Shown here one piece after another: positions 1-11,570 of a DNA stretch of 64,000 nt. A program made the position numbers and the translations under genes. The notes beneath the pieces are model-generated. The model was not told where the DNA came from. It saw only the letters and a list, made by a program, of their open reading frames with translations, and searched no databases. The DNA is from Geosiphon pyriformis (lineage: Eukaryota > Glomeromycota > Glomeromycetes > Archaeosporales > Geosiphonaceae), in assembly GCA_016748015.1 (NCBI GenBank), contig JAAOMT010000572.1, positions 161,650-225,649 of the forward strand. Reading direction: 5' to 3'. Position 1 is the stretch's first letter. The number at the start of each line of letters is the position of its first letter.

Positions 1-201
1 AGTTCAGCCTCTGAGAAGGAGTACATAAACACACACAACAATCAAGAATTAAAGAATAACTTACATCGCAACAGTAAAAAGAAAGCCTTCAGTGTAACAG
101 TGACATTATCACACAAATAGAATTAAGGAACTCACGAAAGACTGATTGCAATTAAAGCGGGATATCAGCAATTAAATATAACAAGAAAACCATCCCGTAA
201 C
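1..201. other. Unassigned left edge
   Basis: No open frame and no clear match to the element that follows. A stretch near positions 50-75 faintly resembles the downstream part of the family A LTR, but not well enough to call. The recognisable Gypsy sequence starts near position 202. Confidence 0.3.
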
Positions 202-540
202 AGCAGTATTATCACAAAAAAAACCAGATAAAAGAAAACATCTAGTAGCTTATGCCAATAGAAGCTTAAGTCCAGCTAAAAAAAACTATAGAACTCCAGC
301 ACTAGAATACTTAGCTATTTATTGAGTTGTTATCAAATGAAAAGAATACTTGAATCAAAAGTTTGATGTATATACTGATTACAAAGGATTGACTTCAATT
401 CAAAAACAAGAATTTGTAGACGATTGTCATGCCAGATGAAAAATAGAACTTTTACCATTTAATTATACAGTGCATTATAAAAAAGGAAAAGAAAATGGAA
501 ATGCTAACAGATTGTCATATATGAAACAAATCTAAAAACA
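202..540 (+). pseudogene. Ty3/Gypsy RNase H fragment, family A copy A0
   Basis: This is the RNase H end of a Gypsy reverse transcriptase, which removes the RNA strand during cDNA synthesis. The conceptual frame holds VAYANRSLSP, then KNYRTPALEYLAIY, VYTDYKGL and a terminal motif around LPFNYTVHYKKGKENGNA, the usual order in Ty3/Gypsy RNase H. TGA codons stand where the family has Trp, for example after LAIY and in HAR-stop-KIEL. The RT domain and everything 5' of it are missing, and the first catalytic Asp lies outside the retained part. The frame differs from that of the integrase downstream, so at least one indel separates them. Confidence 0.8.
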
Positions 541-699
541 TTTTCAACCCAAAAATATAACAAAACATGAATATACAAAAATACCAACAACTTCAATATT
601 ATATAAATATCCAATTGTTCAAGGAAAAATTATCTCAAAAAAAACAAAACAACATAAAACAGCAATCAAAATATTTTATTAACCATTAAAATATACTTT

Positions 700-2000
700 A
701 CCAGAAAAACAAAAGAAATCCAAATTAGCCAACTAGAGTAATCACAAAACCAGAGAAAGAGACAATATTGTTTAACATGTACTTAGATCCAACAGCAGAA
801 CATTTCTATAAAGAAGCAACAATAAAAAGAACCAGGAAAAGATACTATTGGCCATCAATGTATCCAGACATCATCCAATATGTTCAAAATTGTGATACTT
901 GTCAGAAAAGATAAGGAACAAAATCCAGTAAACTATTGAGACCAATCAAAATGGGACAACCATTTAATCACATTAGAATTGACTTAGTCAGATCATTAAC
1001 AATTACCAGCAGAGGCAACAGATATATTGCAGTAACCATGGATTATCTCACAAAATGGCCAAAAGCAAAAGCCATTTAAAGAGCAGATACAGAATTCATT
1101 GCCAAATTTGTTTATCAAGACTTGATCTGTCAACATGGATGTCCAAAAAAGTTGTTATTGGATCAAAGAACTCACTTTGTAAATAAAACATTAACAGAAT
1201 TGAGTCAAAAATTTGGGATAAAAAGACCATTATTATCATCATACTATTCACAAACAAATGGGCTAGTTGAAAGATTTAACAGAACATTGTGTAAAGCCAT
1301 TGCCAAAATCAGTCAAAAAAACCAGGATGAATGGGATTTGATTATACCATCAGTATTATTTGCTTATTAAACAATGAAGTAAGACACTACACAAGCAACA
1401 CCATTTAAATTAATATACAATAGAACAGCAACATTACCAGTTGAGATAGAAGTCAAAACATATTTAACAAAACCAATAACAGAAGAGAATTTTCAAAGAA
1501 CACTGTTGAGAAAAACATATAACTTAATGAAGACACTAGAAAACACATGGCAAAGAGCAGCTGATAATATCTAAAAGTCACAAAAAAAAAGACACTATAA
1601 TTAACTACCAAAGAAACCAGTTGAATTCAAGATTGGAGACAAAGTACTTCTGTATTGTACTAAAGCAGAAAAACAATAGAGTGAAAAATTTAACCCCAAA
1701 TGGAATGGACCATTTCACATAGAAAAAATTCTTGGAAATGAAGCTTATAAATTAAGGTTAAACAACAAAATTTTAACCAAAGCAGCACATGGCAATTGAC
1801 TGAAACAATATCACCATATAGTATCATTATCTACCAATAATATTCTACAATTAGGAGTACAGAGAATACTAGTCAAACTGAATGAGATTCTATGAGATTT
1901 AAAACCAATTATAATCATTAAACCAAACACGTAAAATTGAATAACTGAAAGAGTATATAAAGACATGGTATACATGACAAAAGATAGCAAAAAAATGGAG
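700..2000 (+). pseudogene. Ty3/Gypsy integrase, broken, family A copy A0
   Basis: Integrase inserts the cDNA into the genome. The N-terminal zinc-binding region is seen around 790-920 (AEHFYKEA, then RKRYYWPSMY, then NCDTCQK). The core follows: the first catalytic Asp in IRIDLVRSLT, the second in LLLDQRTHFVN, and the Glu in GLVERFNRTLCKA. The SSYYSQTNGLVERFN block near 1240 is typical of the family. The C-terminal part contains FKIGDKVLLY and PKWNGPFHIEKIL. The longest open stretch is 1122-1370. In-frame TAA interrupts the frame where the better A2 copy has CAA (AIQRAD, TIKQDTTQ), with TAG and TGA at probable Trp positions. It cannot give a full protein. Confidence 0.85.
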
Positions 2001-2615
2001 ATTACTAACAGCATCCACTCATTAGCACAACAACTTTTTCAACTAATACAACAACAAGAGATAAAAATTACAATCAACTAACAAACTATCAGATACACAA
2101 ACACCAGAAAAAAAACACAAGATAAAACACAGAAAAAAACAGAAAACACTGTTAACAAAATAATTACAAAAGTGAAACTGGCAATAGAAACACAACCAAA
2201 AATAAACCAATATTAAGAGTTAACTATAGAAACTTGAAATTGGTAGATACAACAATTTCCAAAAAACTTTTGTTATTTTTATTTGGGACAACACTTGAAT
2301 ATTCAGGGCTTGTACATGGATAAAATGAAATGATTATTTGACACAACAATATTGCAACAACTAAAACAATTTGTAAGGAAAAACAATTTGACCACACAAG
2401 CAAGAGCCATTTATTGGCTATATACCAGATTTCAAGATCGACCAGAAATCTTACTTAATTCAGAAATGAACTCTATTACCATTAACCAAATAGAAAAAAT
2501 AACCAATACTCAATTTGAAAACTTACAAAACAAGATAGCACAAGTAATTCTTGAAAAAAAGTTCAAGAAATACTCAAAGATGGAGAATTAGAATTAGAAA
2601 ATCTCAACAGAGCTC
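2000..2615 (+). pseudogene. C-terminal extension of the Gypsy polyprotein, copy A0
   Basis: Downstream of integrase, and in the same frame as the integrase core segment, lies about 200 codons of further coding sequence reaching almost to the LTR. The best open part is 2352-2591 and contains AIYWLYTRFQDRPEILL and ITINQIEKITNTQFENLQ. The same sequence occurs at the same place in A2 (minus, about 34640-35330) and element B (48159-48530), so it is a conserved part of the element. I recognise no known domain. It is rich in Gln, Lys and Asn and may be helical. Stops interrupt it upstream of 2352. Confidence 0.65.
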
Positions 2616-2620
2616 AATAT

Positions 2621-2636
2621 TAAAAAGAGGGAATAA
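2621..2636 (+). promoter_or_regulatory. Polypurine tract, copy A0
   Basis: The purine run AAAAAGAGGGAATAA directly precedes the TGTTA start of the LTR. The same layout (AAAAAGGAGGAGATAA before TGTTAC) is found on the minus strand in A2. This is the expected plus-strand priming site. Confidence 0.65.
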
Positions 2637-2710
2637 TGTTATTCATAGAATATAGAAAGTATATATTAGTATAAATTAGCCAATCAGAAGTAAACATAGT
2701 AAATGTAAAA

Positions 2711-2837
2711 TTCTAGAATTCCTCTCAGAGGAATTGCAGGATTCTAGAAATTTTAAGATTCTCGTACAAAAAATCACAGGATTCCAGAATTTCAGGATTT
2801 CTCTTAAAGAAATTGTAGAATTTCAAGAATTCCAGAA
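2711..2837 (+). promoter_or_regulatory. U3 cluster of TTCnnGAA palindromes
   Basis: Five exact TTCnnGAA sites lie in 127 bp: TTCTAGAA at 2711 and 2742, TTCCAGAA at 2782 and 2830, TTCAAGAA at 2822. TTCnnGAA is the core of heat-shock elements in eukaryotes. The cluster sits 45-170 bp upstream of the TATA box. That it responds to heat or other stress is inference. Confidence 0.5.
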
Positions 2838-2880
2838 TTTCTGGTGTAAAGAATTAAGAAATTGAGGAATCTCAATTATG

Positions 2881-2889
2881 TATATATAG
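2881..2889 (+). promoter_or_regulatory. LTR TATA box
   Basis: TATATATAG preceded by TTATG. It is conserved at the same place in all LTRs of the family (near 33725, and on the minus strand near 43600), followed by a conserved GTAGAAAAGACAGA-like segment that probably starts R. Confidence 0.6.
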
Positions 2890-3492
2890 CAGTAGAGTTA
2901 GAAGTAGAAAAAACAGATCTTTTAGTTTAGATTTAATCTAAACAACCTTCCATATTACAAATATCAATAAATAATTATTCAATATCTCCAATCTACTCTC
3001 TACTATCAACACTTCATGTTGATAACAATTAATACTTAATCACACTGGAACAATAGCTCTTAATTATAGCTATTGATAGAATACTAATATTTATTGTCTT
3101 GGCTTATTTTTCTTTTATTTTCTTTTATTTTTGTTATTTTTTTGTTTTACTAATTGATTGAAGATTAAGTACTGAGTTATTGACATCAAGAATAGCCTGG
3201 TAAAAGACCCCAAAGGAAGAGTATAAGAATTGAGAATTTAAGAATAGCTTACCAGAAAGACATTTCTGCCAGATTACCAGCCACTATGCTGAGAAAAAAA
3301 TTTAACAAAATTGCAATTCTGAAAGACTACTAGAAAGATAACAATTAAATCTTTGTCTATTATACAAAGAACTCCACCAAAACCTTCAAATACAAACAAC
3401 CTACAGATATTACCAACACTCATAATTAGCAATTGAGCACCAAGTTACAGATTTGTTATTTGCTTTAAGACCCCAAATAATTATCTGTAACA

Positions 3493-4547
3493 CCAGTTAT
3501 TAAATAAACCAGCCAAATTTAGGATTAAATACAAAATATCCTTATATTGTACCAAAATAAAAAAACAATGAAATAAAAAATTTGATTCCAAATAGAATAG
3601 TCAATTTCATATTGAAAAAATTCTGAAAAATAGAGCATATAAGTTAAAATAGAATAACAAAATTTTAACTAAAACAGCATATAATAATTAATTAAAATTA
3701 TATCACAATATAGTATCATTATTTACTAGTAATATTTTACAATTAGAAGTACAACAAATATAAGTTTTATCAGATAAGATTCTATAAAATCTGAAACCAA
3801 TTATAATTATTAACACAAATACATTAAATTAATCTACTAAAACAGTATATAAAAAACTAATATATATAACAAAAACAACAAAAAAGATAAAAATTACAGA
3901 CAATATTCATTCTTTAATTCAACAATTATTTCAATTTATCAAACATCAAAAACTGAACATAGAAATTACAATCAATTAACAAACTATCAATACAAAAACA
4001 CAAAAAAAAAACCAAAACTTTAATATGAAATACAATATAGAGTATACATAAAATCTAAAAACATAGTAAATAACATAATAGCAAAAGTAAAGATGTTATT
4101 AAAAATACCAAAGATATTAATATAATATAAAGAATTAACAGAAAAAAATTAAAAATAATAGACACAACAATTTCTAATAAACTTTTGTTATTATCATTTG
4201 GAACAAAAGCTTAATATTTAGAACTTATATATAAATAAAACAAGACAGATATTTAACATAACAATATTACAACAATTCAAAAAATTCATGGGAAAAAACA
4301 ATCTATTTACACAGACACAAGCAATATACTAATTACAAACAAAGTTCTAAGACTGTTCAAAAATACTATTATACTCAATAATAAACATAGTAATTATTAA
4401 CCAATTGGAAAAAATTATTAATGCCCAATTTAAAAAATTACAGACCAGTATTGTCTAAGTAATTCTTGAAAAAAAAGTTATAGAGCTAATTCAAGAAAAA
4501 GATTTAAAAAATTTCAACAAAGCTCAATATTAAAAAAAAAGAAATAA
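3493..4547 (+). pseudogene. Second family A fragment: integrase C-terminus and extension, heavily decayed
   Basis: Directly after the LTR, the sequence resumes at the point matching about 1606 of copy A0 (the FKIGDKVLLY region) and runs to a polypurine-like tract before 4548. Only the 3' part of an element is present, so this is a fragment+LTR unit. It has many more A+T substitutions and stops than A0 and no useful open frame. Recognition rests on alignment by eye to 1606-2636. Confidence 0.7.
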
Positions 4548-5375
4548 TATTACTCATAAAAATTAGGAATTATAATAATAAATAAAATAGCCAATTAAAA
4601 ATAAGCATATTAAAAAAAAGAATTTTAGGATTTTTTTTAAGAAATTACAGGATTTCAGAATTTTAAAATTCTTCTTAAGGAATTACAAAATTTCCAAAAA
4701 TTTTATATAATACAAATTATGTATATATAGCAAGAATATTAAAAGCAAAAAAAATTTAGAATTTGACTTAAACAGAATAGTAGCTAGCAATAACTATTTA
4801 CTCTTATCTTTTCTTTTAAAAGATAGTTTTTTATAACTTAAAGTAGAACTCATCAATATTAATAAAAATATTTAATTATTATTTAATTCATGTTATTATT
4901 GTTTAATTAAAAATATTAATTACTTTTCTATTATCAACAATTTATGTTAATAAACTCTAATACTTAATCATACTAAACTAATAGTTTTTAATTATAGCTA
5001 TTGATGAAATACTAATTTTTTATTTTTATTTTTTTTTATTTTTTTCGTTTCATTTTTTGTTGTTTACTAATTAATTAAAAAAATTAAGTGCTAAATATTT
5101 GATATTAAGAATAGTCTGGTAAAAAATCTGGAAACAAGAGTAAAAATTTAAGAATAACTTACCAAAAAAACACAATTGCCAGAATAAACTGGCCACTATG
5201 TTGAAAAAAAAAATTCACAAAAAAAATCATCAATTGAATCTCTGTTTATTATACAAAAAACTTAACCAAAACTTTTAAACTTCAAAATTTTCAGAAATTA
5301 CAGATATTTTCAACTATTGAGTACTAAGTATAGATTTGTTATTTGTTTTAATACTCCAAATAATCACTTGTAATA
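4548..5375 (+). repeat. Decayed family A LTR, second unit
   Basis: About 828 bp. It starts TATTACTCAT (from TGTTAC) and ends TGTAATA (from TGTAACA), both C/G losses typical of the decay here. The TATA segment (ATGTATATATAGC) and the downstream landmarks GATTAAGTGCTAAAT and AATAGTCTGGTAAAAAA line up with the LTR at 2637-3492. Confidence 0.7.
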
Positions 5376-5614
5376 TTATACAGATATGAACAATATATTA
5401 GTTACAAACAAAATTCTAAGACCATTCAGAAATACTGTTATACTCAATAATAAACATAATAACTATTAATTAATTAAAAAAATTACCAATGCCTAATTTA
5501 AAGAATTACAAACCAAAATTGCCCAAGTAATTCTAAAAAAAATAGTGATAGAATTAATTCAAGAGAAAGATTTAGAAAATTTTGATAAAGCTTAATATTA
5601 AAAGAAAAAAATAT
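5376..5614 (+). pseudogene. Third family A fragment: tail of the C-terminal extension
   Basis: It resumes at the point matching about 2399 of copy A0 and contains only the last 200 bp before the LTR, extremely A+T-rich. Three successive internal-remnant+LTR units, each shorter and more decayed, occupy 200-6355. Confidence 0.65.
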
Positions 5615-6355
5615 TATTATTCATAGAAATAAGGATCATAATAAGAAAAAAACATAGCAAAAAGAAGAATTGCAGGATTCCAGAATTCCAGAATTTTTTT
5701 AAAAAAATTGAAGAATTTCAAAAAATCTTATATAACACAAATTATAAATATATATTAAAAGTGTTAAAAGCAGAAATAGACAAAATAATTAGTAAAAACA
5801 ATATTTAGAGATAAGTAATTATCTAATACTTTTTTTTTCCAAAGATAATTTTTATAATTTAAAGTAAAATTATATTCATATTAATAAAAATATCTATTAT
5901 TATTCAATTCATATTGTCATTATTTAATTAAGCAGTATTAATTACTTTTAAATTATTAACAATTTATGTTAATAGAATTTAATACTTAACTATATTAAAT
6001 TAATAGTTCTTGATTATAGCTATTAATAAAATACTAATTTCTTATTTCTTTTTTTATTTTCATTATTTTTTTATTTTTTTGTTGGTTACTAACTAATTAA
6101 AGATTAAGTGTTAAGTAATTAACATAAAAAATAGCCTGGTAAAAAACCTGTGAAACAAAAGTAAAAAAAACTTAAAAATAGCTTATAAAAAAGACATGAC
6201 TATTAGAATAAATTGGTTATTATGTTAAAAACAGAAATTGGAGAAAAACTATTAATTGAATCTTTAAACTTAGAAATTATCATTATAATTAGCTATTAAG
6301 CACCAAATTACAAGTTAGTTATTTGTTCTAACATTCCAAATAAGCACTTATAACA
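5615..6355 (+). repeat. Decayed family A LTR, third unit
   Basis: About 741 bp, from TATTATTCAT to TTATAACA. It keeps two adjacent TTCCAGAA palindromes (5678-5685 and 5686-5693), matching the U3 signature of copy A0, and the GTTACTAACTAATTAAAGATTAAG landmark near 6085. Confidence 0.65.
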
Positions 6356-7880
6356 ATATAATATTTAAAATAAGTAATATATTATTAATAATTAACAAAT
6401 TATTAAAAACTTTATTAAAAATATTTAAAGTATTTTTACAAAGAGCAATAATAATAAAATAAAAGTAAATTCAAAAACCATAATTTTAAATATAAAAAAA
6501 GTAATTTTACAAGTTTAATTTAAATAACAATATCTAAAAAAATTTAAAATATAAATTTATATAAAAAAGCCAAATATTATTTTTAATAACCAAAAAATAA
6601 TGTAAAAACTAAATTAAAGTTTTAATATAAGCGAATTTAATCTTAAAAATTTTATTAAACTTCAAAGTAAAATCTAATACTTAAAAACTTTTTAATAATT
6701 AATGAATATTTTTTAAATATTTTTTGTTTTTTATTAAATTAACTTAATTTTTAAAATTAATAAATTAATTAATAAAAGTTTATATAAAGACATAATTTTT
6801 TTATTTTAAAATTAAATATATTAAGTAATTTAATCATTATTAATTAGAATCAGTTTTAATAAATTTGTTATTTACAGCCAAATTTAGATTAAATATTATA
6901 ATTAATATAATTGTAGCGAAATTAATGTAAATATTAAAAAAAAATTATAAAAAACCAATATTCTGTTTTTTATAAAAAAAAAACAGATTTCAAATTAAAA
7001 AAATGTTTAAGAGACATTAAAAAAAACAACTTCAAAAAATAATTTTATTACTAGTTTGTTATTAAAAATTCTTGATTTTTTTATAATAATAGTAATTATA
7101 TTAAAACTAATTCTTATTAGTTACTTAAAAAAACTTTAAATAAGAAAAAACTTTTACTCAAAACCAAAAAAAATGTTTTTTTAACTGTTTTGTGTTTCCA
7201 ATTTTTAAGTTAAATTTGACAAGTATTATTGTTTATTTTCAAATCAGTTTTTTTTACTAATAATATTATTAAAGTTAATTTTATTGTTTTTTTGTGTAAA
7301 TAATATAAAATATAAAAAAAAATATGTTTAAATAAACGATATTTAAAATATTTAAAGAAATTATTATTTTTCAAAGATATATAGTTTGATGGATTTTTTG
7401 ATTTAAATAGTACAAAAATAATAAAAAAGATGTTTTTTTGTATTCAATTTTTTTATTTTTTAAAATATTCTAATTGTACAATAAAATTTAATTTATTTGA
7501 TCAAAATTTTTTGTCATTTTTTTTTACAAGATTTTCTTATAATATTATCTTATTTTACTATATAAATAGAATTTGATTATTGAAAAAAATTACAAATAAA
7601 AAAATTTTATTAAAAAATTTTATTTGTTTAATCACATTTTATTATATACCTATTTATATGTACAAATATTACAAAAAAAATTATAAATTTTAGTTACAAT
7701 ATTTTTAAATTCAATTTTTTTTGTTATAAGTTAATTAATGCTAATTTTCTGTTTTATTGTATATTATTTATAGTTTTTCACAAATACAATAAATTACATT
7801 GAAAATTATACTAAATTTTCTTTTCAAATTTAAATCTGATAATTGATTTTGGAAAAAAAAATTATAAAAATAACAATTTG
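6356..7880. other. A+T desert, no gene seen
   Basis: Very high A+T with homopolymer runs and no open frame of interest. The part near 6405-6660 resembles 22355-22630, so this is probably another old repeat. Base composition becomes more balanced near 7880, where GTCTTTCGCGCAAG appears, marking the start of the gene island. Confidence 0.5.
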
Positions 7881-8844
7881 TATAAAATAATGTTTTTTAC
7901 GTCTTTCGCGCAAGATTAGGTTGAAATTTGTTAAAAAGTTTATAACCTAATAAGATGGTTTAAAAACATGTGGTTTTTGAAAAAATCTTGGGCAAATTAG
8001 ATTTTTAATTAAAATGATCTAATAAAATCAAAAATCACAAAGAATATATGTTATAATATAAAAATATAGTATTTCACAAAATGAAACCCTTTCCAAATTC
8101 CTTATAGTGCTATTGACCATGAGTCGTAATGCCATCATCTCTGTTATATTTGAATAAATTTTCAAACAGATTGAGTAAAAACTCGCATATTTTGAACTAA
8201 ATGCATCAGTACCCTAAACATTTCACCCATTGAAAAAAACCATTCTTAATCAACGTCTGCATGAAATTTTAATAATACAAATATATAGTTAAATATTATA
8301 ATGGTATATATTATTATGTCTAGAATTTATTAACACAATGAAGCCAACTTTTTATATAAAGGGAGTTGAATTTTCTTTCCTAAGAGTATCGGGTATGTTT
8401 TAACACTAAATTTTGATATTAAAAATTATATATTCAGAAGAAAATGTACAAAAAGAAAATAATGAATTTACAATGAAAATTTGGATAAGAATTAATTGAC
8501 TTTGTTATTCGGCATTAATAGAAAGATTTTGTAAGGAAAAATATCATTTTGATATTTTCATTGAAGAATTCTGGTTGGTATAATTATTACGAGGGAGGTA
8601 TTAATGAGGTTCTTGGGGAATTAACTTTTAACTCATCGAAATTGAAAGCCGAGCGAACGATTTTTTTGAGGATCTCTTGCTATTCTCAATTTTTATTATT
8701 GAGCATGACCAAATTAATAAAATCGGATTCAAAATTTTTGTAATGTTAACACCACTTGCGGGAGTTTATGCCATCATTAAAATTTGATTAATTTTGGCCA
8801 GTGAATAAGCTCAAAGGCGGATGAGTGGTAGACGAAGGAATCGG

Positions 8845-8845
<1 letters not shown>
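7881..8845. other. Intergenic region downstream of the WC-2-like gene
   Basis: Mixed-composition sequence. A 64-codon + strand frame at 8549-8743 has no recognisable motif and sits near the likely 3' end of the minus-strand gene, so I do not call it. No other feature is seen. Confidence 0.4.

Positions 8846-8882
<37 letters not shown>
8846..8882. repeat. (GAT)n microsatellite
   Basis: About 12 perfect GAT units just beyond the stop codon of the minus-strand gene, probably in its 3' untranslated region. Confidence 0.9.
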
Positions 8883-8938
8883 TTTGTATCATGAAAAAGA
8901 ATCAAGTGAGTGAAGGCTGCTGGTTGGTAACAACTAGT

Positions 8939-10522
8939 TTATGGATATTGAAAGGGCTCTACAGGTTGGATCATCATAGACGTTGGCCTTCCTTGTACGC
9001 GTATCTCGCGTTCCCTTTCTTCACGTTGTTCAACTTGTTCTCGTTTTCGAGTTTCTCGAGCGATACTGCGTGAATGACGTAGACCACAAGCGTTGCATAA
9101 TCTAATTAAAAATTTTGAGGGGTTAAAATTTTTAAAATTTATCAAATAAAGCAGAGAATTTCAACCTGTGACTTACGTTTTATGACCCGTAGGACCACGG
9201 CGCCATTCAGGGCTAGAATTGGTTTTACAACTTTCGCATACTTTTGGTGCAGCGTTATTTAAATTATTATTTCTCACCCTTCCTACATAATTCGCGGTGC
9301 TTCCACCATAAGGTCGAATAGGATGGCTGTTTGAAGACGAAATTCTTGATGGGGGTGATGAGGTTTGTGTTGGTGAAGTAGTATTATGACGAGTATCTTG
9401 GATAGAACCGGATTGCGAAATATTTAGACGATATACTTGCTGCCGCCCATGTAGTTCTTGGGAACTTTGACTAGAATTTGATAAAATAAATGGGGTTATG
9501 GGGGCAGACTGTTGTTGTTGTTGTTGTTGTTGTTGCTGCTGCGTATGTTGCTCATTCGTGTGAACTATCGGTGGGAATGGATATTGTTGAGGTTGTTCTT
9601 GTTGGGTTGGGATTAGTTGAGGAGAGAATATTGGTGATACAAGATTCATCAGAGGATTGGGAAGTGAAATTGGTGCAATTCTCTGAGGTGAATTTCCCGA
9701 GTTTGAATCAATGGCCCGCCTTTTCGAGTCTCGATTTTCCCCGTCCAAAAGAAAATCAGATATATGAGAATTTTTAGAATAGATTCGGATGGGTGGTGAA
9801 AGAGAGCCCGGGGAACGTAATCTTTTTGTCCCGACCCCACAAGATGAAGAGATAGCGGTTGGTGAACAAGGTGCAGAATGTGGTCTTGGCTTTAAATATT
9901 CATTTGGCGCACCAAGAGATATAGGTGGAATTATCTGAAAACAAGCGAAAATGAGGTCACCATAAGGTATCGAGACACTTTCTATTTGACGACAGAATCC
10001 TGATGATAAAGTGGCCACGTGCTTTTTAATATAAGGTCGCATACACTTTGGGAAATTTTCAGATGATGAGATTGAGTTGATATCACCTATTTCATCATGG
10101 ATCAATCGAGAAAAATCATCCTTATCATAGGCTGGATTACTACTGGTGATTAAATTTGGGTCAGGCCACGTGAATGTTAAATTCTTTGTTTTCCGATCAA
10201 ATATTTGAAAAATGCGATCGGGGGAAGGAAAAATCGAGGGAATTGGTGAGATTGGAGGAGTCTCCATTTTGGTAGATGCATTACGTGCATTGTGTAGAAG
10301 CTCTGACAACTTTTCCGTTTCCTGTATCACCCAAAAATTGCCATTGTTTAGATATCGTGAGAATATTTTTTTCACGCTATAATAATGAGGAGATGTAATA
10401 CAAACAAACCTTTTGAGCAAAATTCAATTCACCACATGAATGAGAAAAAGAATTATGATTGTCGGTTGATAGTTGAACTATCGAATTTTTTTAGATAAAG
10501 GAAAATGGTTAGTCAATAATTT

Positions 10523-10556
<34 letters not shown>

Positions 10557-11345
10557 AAGCTAAAAAAAGGAGGAGGGAACGTTGTAAGCTGCATACCATC
10601 ATCTGAATGGAAACATGCCAACACGATATCTTGGCTGACCACATTCATACCGATATCCATAATTACGTATTCTTGGTCGTTGACAATGGTGTTGGATCCA
10701 CCTGGGAAATTTGAAGGAGTTGCGGTTGTAAAATTTTCAGGATTATTATGAAGGAATGTGTAATGCGAATTTTGGCCAGAAGCCGTGGAAAATTTTATTG
10801 TGGGGTCATAATGTTTTAAGAGGTTGGCTTGAGGAATTGTGGAGGTTTTAAATTGTGCCTTTTGCAAGTCCAATCTGGATAAAAGTTTGCGTCGAATAGC
10901 AGGTATACTATTATACTGACATCTTTGATAGTAAAAATTGAGAAAATTAGTGGTAACTCTCAGGAGTCAAAAATTGAGTTTGAATGAATTTAAAGGAAGG
11001 GTGAAAAAAAAAACGGGGTTACTACAGTATGTAAAGTGACGGTTGTAAAAGTATGGTATTTTAGATGACCAATTAGAAAGTTAAATAGCCGTGAATGAGA
11101 ATACTAATAAAAAGTTTATCTAAATACCTTGTAATCGACCCATAAACAGTTTTCTTATTAACAAAGTTAAAGAAATCCCGACGTGCGAATTCTCGTTCAT
11201 CCGGATGAATATAATCGAATAGTGAAGTGTCCAATAGTGAGTGGGATTCTTGCTGACCGAGAGCTCGACTTAGTTTTGGTGAGAGATAAATAAAAGTCAA
11301 GTCTCTCTGGGAGAGTAATGTCCAAAAACACGTTGGAGAAGACAT
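8939..11345 (-). CDS. WC-2-like PAS and GATA zinc-finger transcription factor, five exons
   Basis: Likely a nuclear DNA-binding regulator related to fungal WC-2, which pairs with a blue-light receptor. Exons on the minus strand are 11345-11128, 10922-10597, 10477-10410, 10321-9177 and 9101-8939. All four introns (205, 119, 88 and 75 bp) are GT-AG and the phases agree, giving 639 residues. A stop in frame upstream fixes the ATG at 11345. A PAS domain begins near residue 5 (FIYLSPKLSRALG, then LFDYIHPDERE) and runs into exon 2 (IVLACFH). A Gln tract lies near residue 463, and basic patches (KRLR, SKRR) could be nuclear signals. The GATA finger is C-X2-C-X18-C-X2-C, Cys566 to Cys591, with SPEWRRGPTGHKT in the loop; the 18-residue loop is typical of white-collar proteins. 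No flavin-binding LOV cysteine motif is seen, as expected for WC-2 rather than WC-1. The exon model is my own. Confidence 0.88.
9509..9545. repeat. Coding CAG/CAA tract (polyglutamine)
   Basis: On the + strand this reads as TTG repeats then TGCTGC. On the coding strand it gives an uninterrupted Gln run of about 11 in exon 4 of the WC-2-like gene. It is likely to vary in length between strains. Confidence 0.85.
10523..10556. repeat. (AATC)n microsatellite inside intron 2
   Basis: Seven or so AATC units lie within intron 2 of the WC-2-like gene. The same TTGA/AATC repeat recurs at 12440-12480 and 14136-14220. Confidence 0.85.
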
Positions 11346-11570
11346 GAGAAAATTTTAAGTAAAAAGTTTTCTGTACAGAAAAGTGGGGGTATGTTGGAAA
11401 AGTAGGATTATATGAGTGTCGCACTGTTTTTAGGCTGGTCAATGTTTTTGTAGTTTGCAAGTAAAAAAATTGAATTATAGAAAGTGGTAGCCAACGTCTT
11501 TTTTTTTTTTTTTTGTTTCTCAATGTGTGTTGCCTGAAACGTCTTAGTTCAATTTTTGGTTTGGTTTGGT

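Larger units (their letters stand above)
2637..3492 (+). repeat. 3' LTR of family A copy A0
   Basis: The LTR is about 856 bp, starts TGTTA and ends TGTAACA. It matches the LTRs of A2 and A1 from the TATA box onward, including the region around 3050-3180 (GCTATTGATAGAATACTAA, then T-rich) and the end AAATAATTATCTGTAACA. The 5' third (U3) is specific to this subfamily. Confidence 0.85.

Noticed and set aside
8549-8743. 64-codon + strand frame
   Set aside because: No motif, no splice or start context, and placed in the likely 3' region of the minus-strand gene.
9490-9777. + strand frame over the WC-2-like gene
   Set aside because: Shadow of exon 4 on the other strand; its Val/Ala run is the antisense of the Gln tract.
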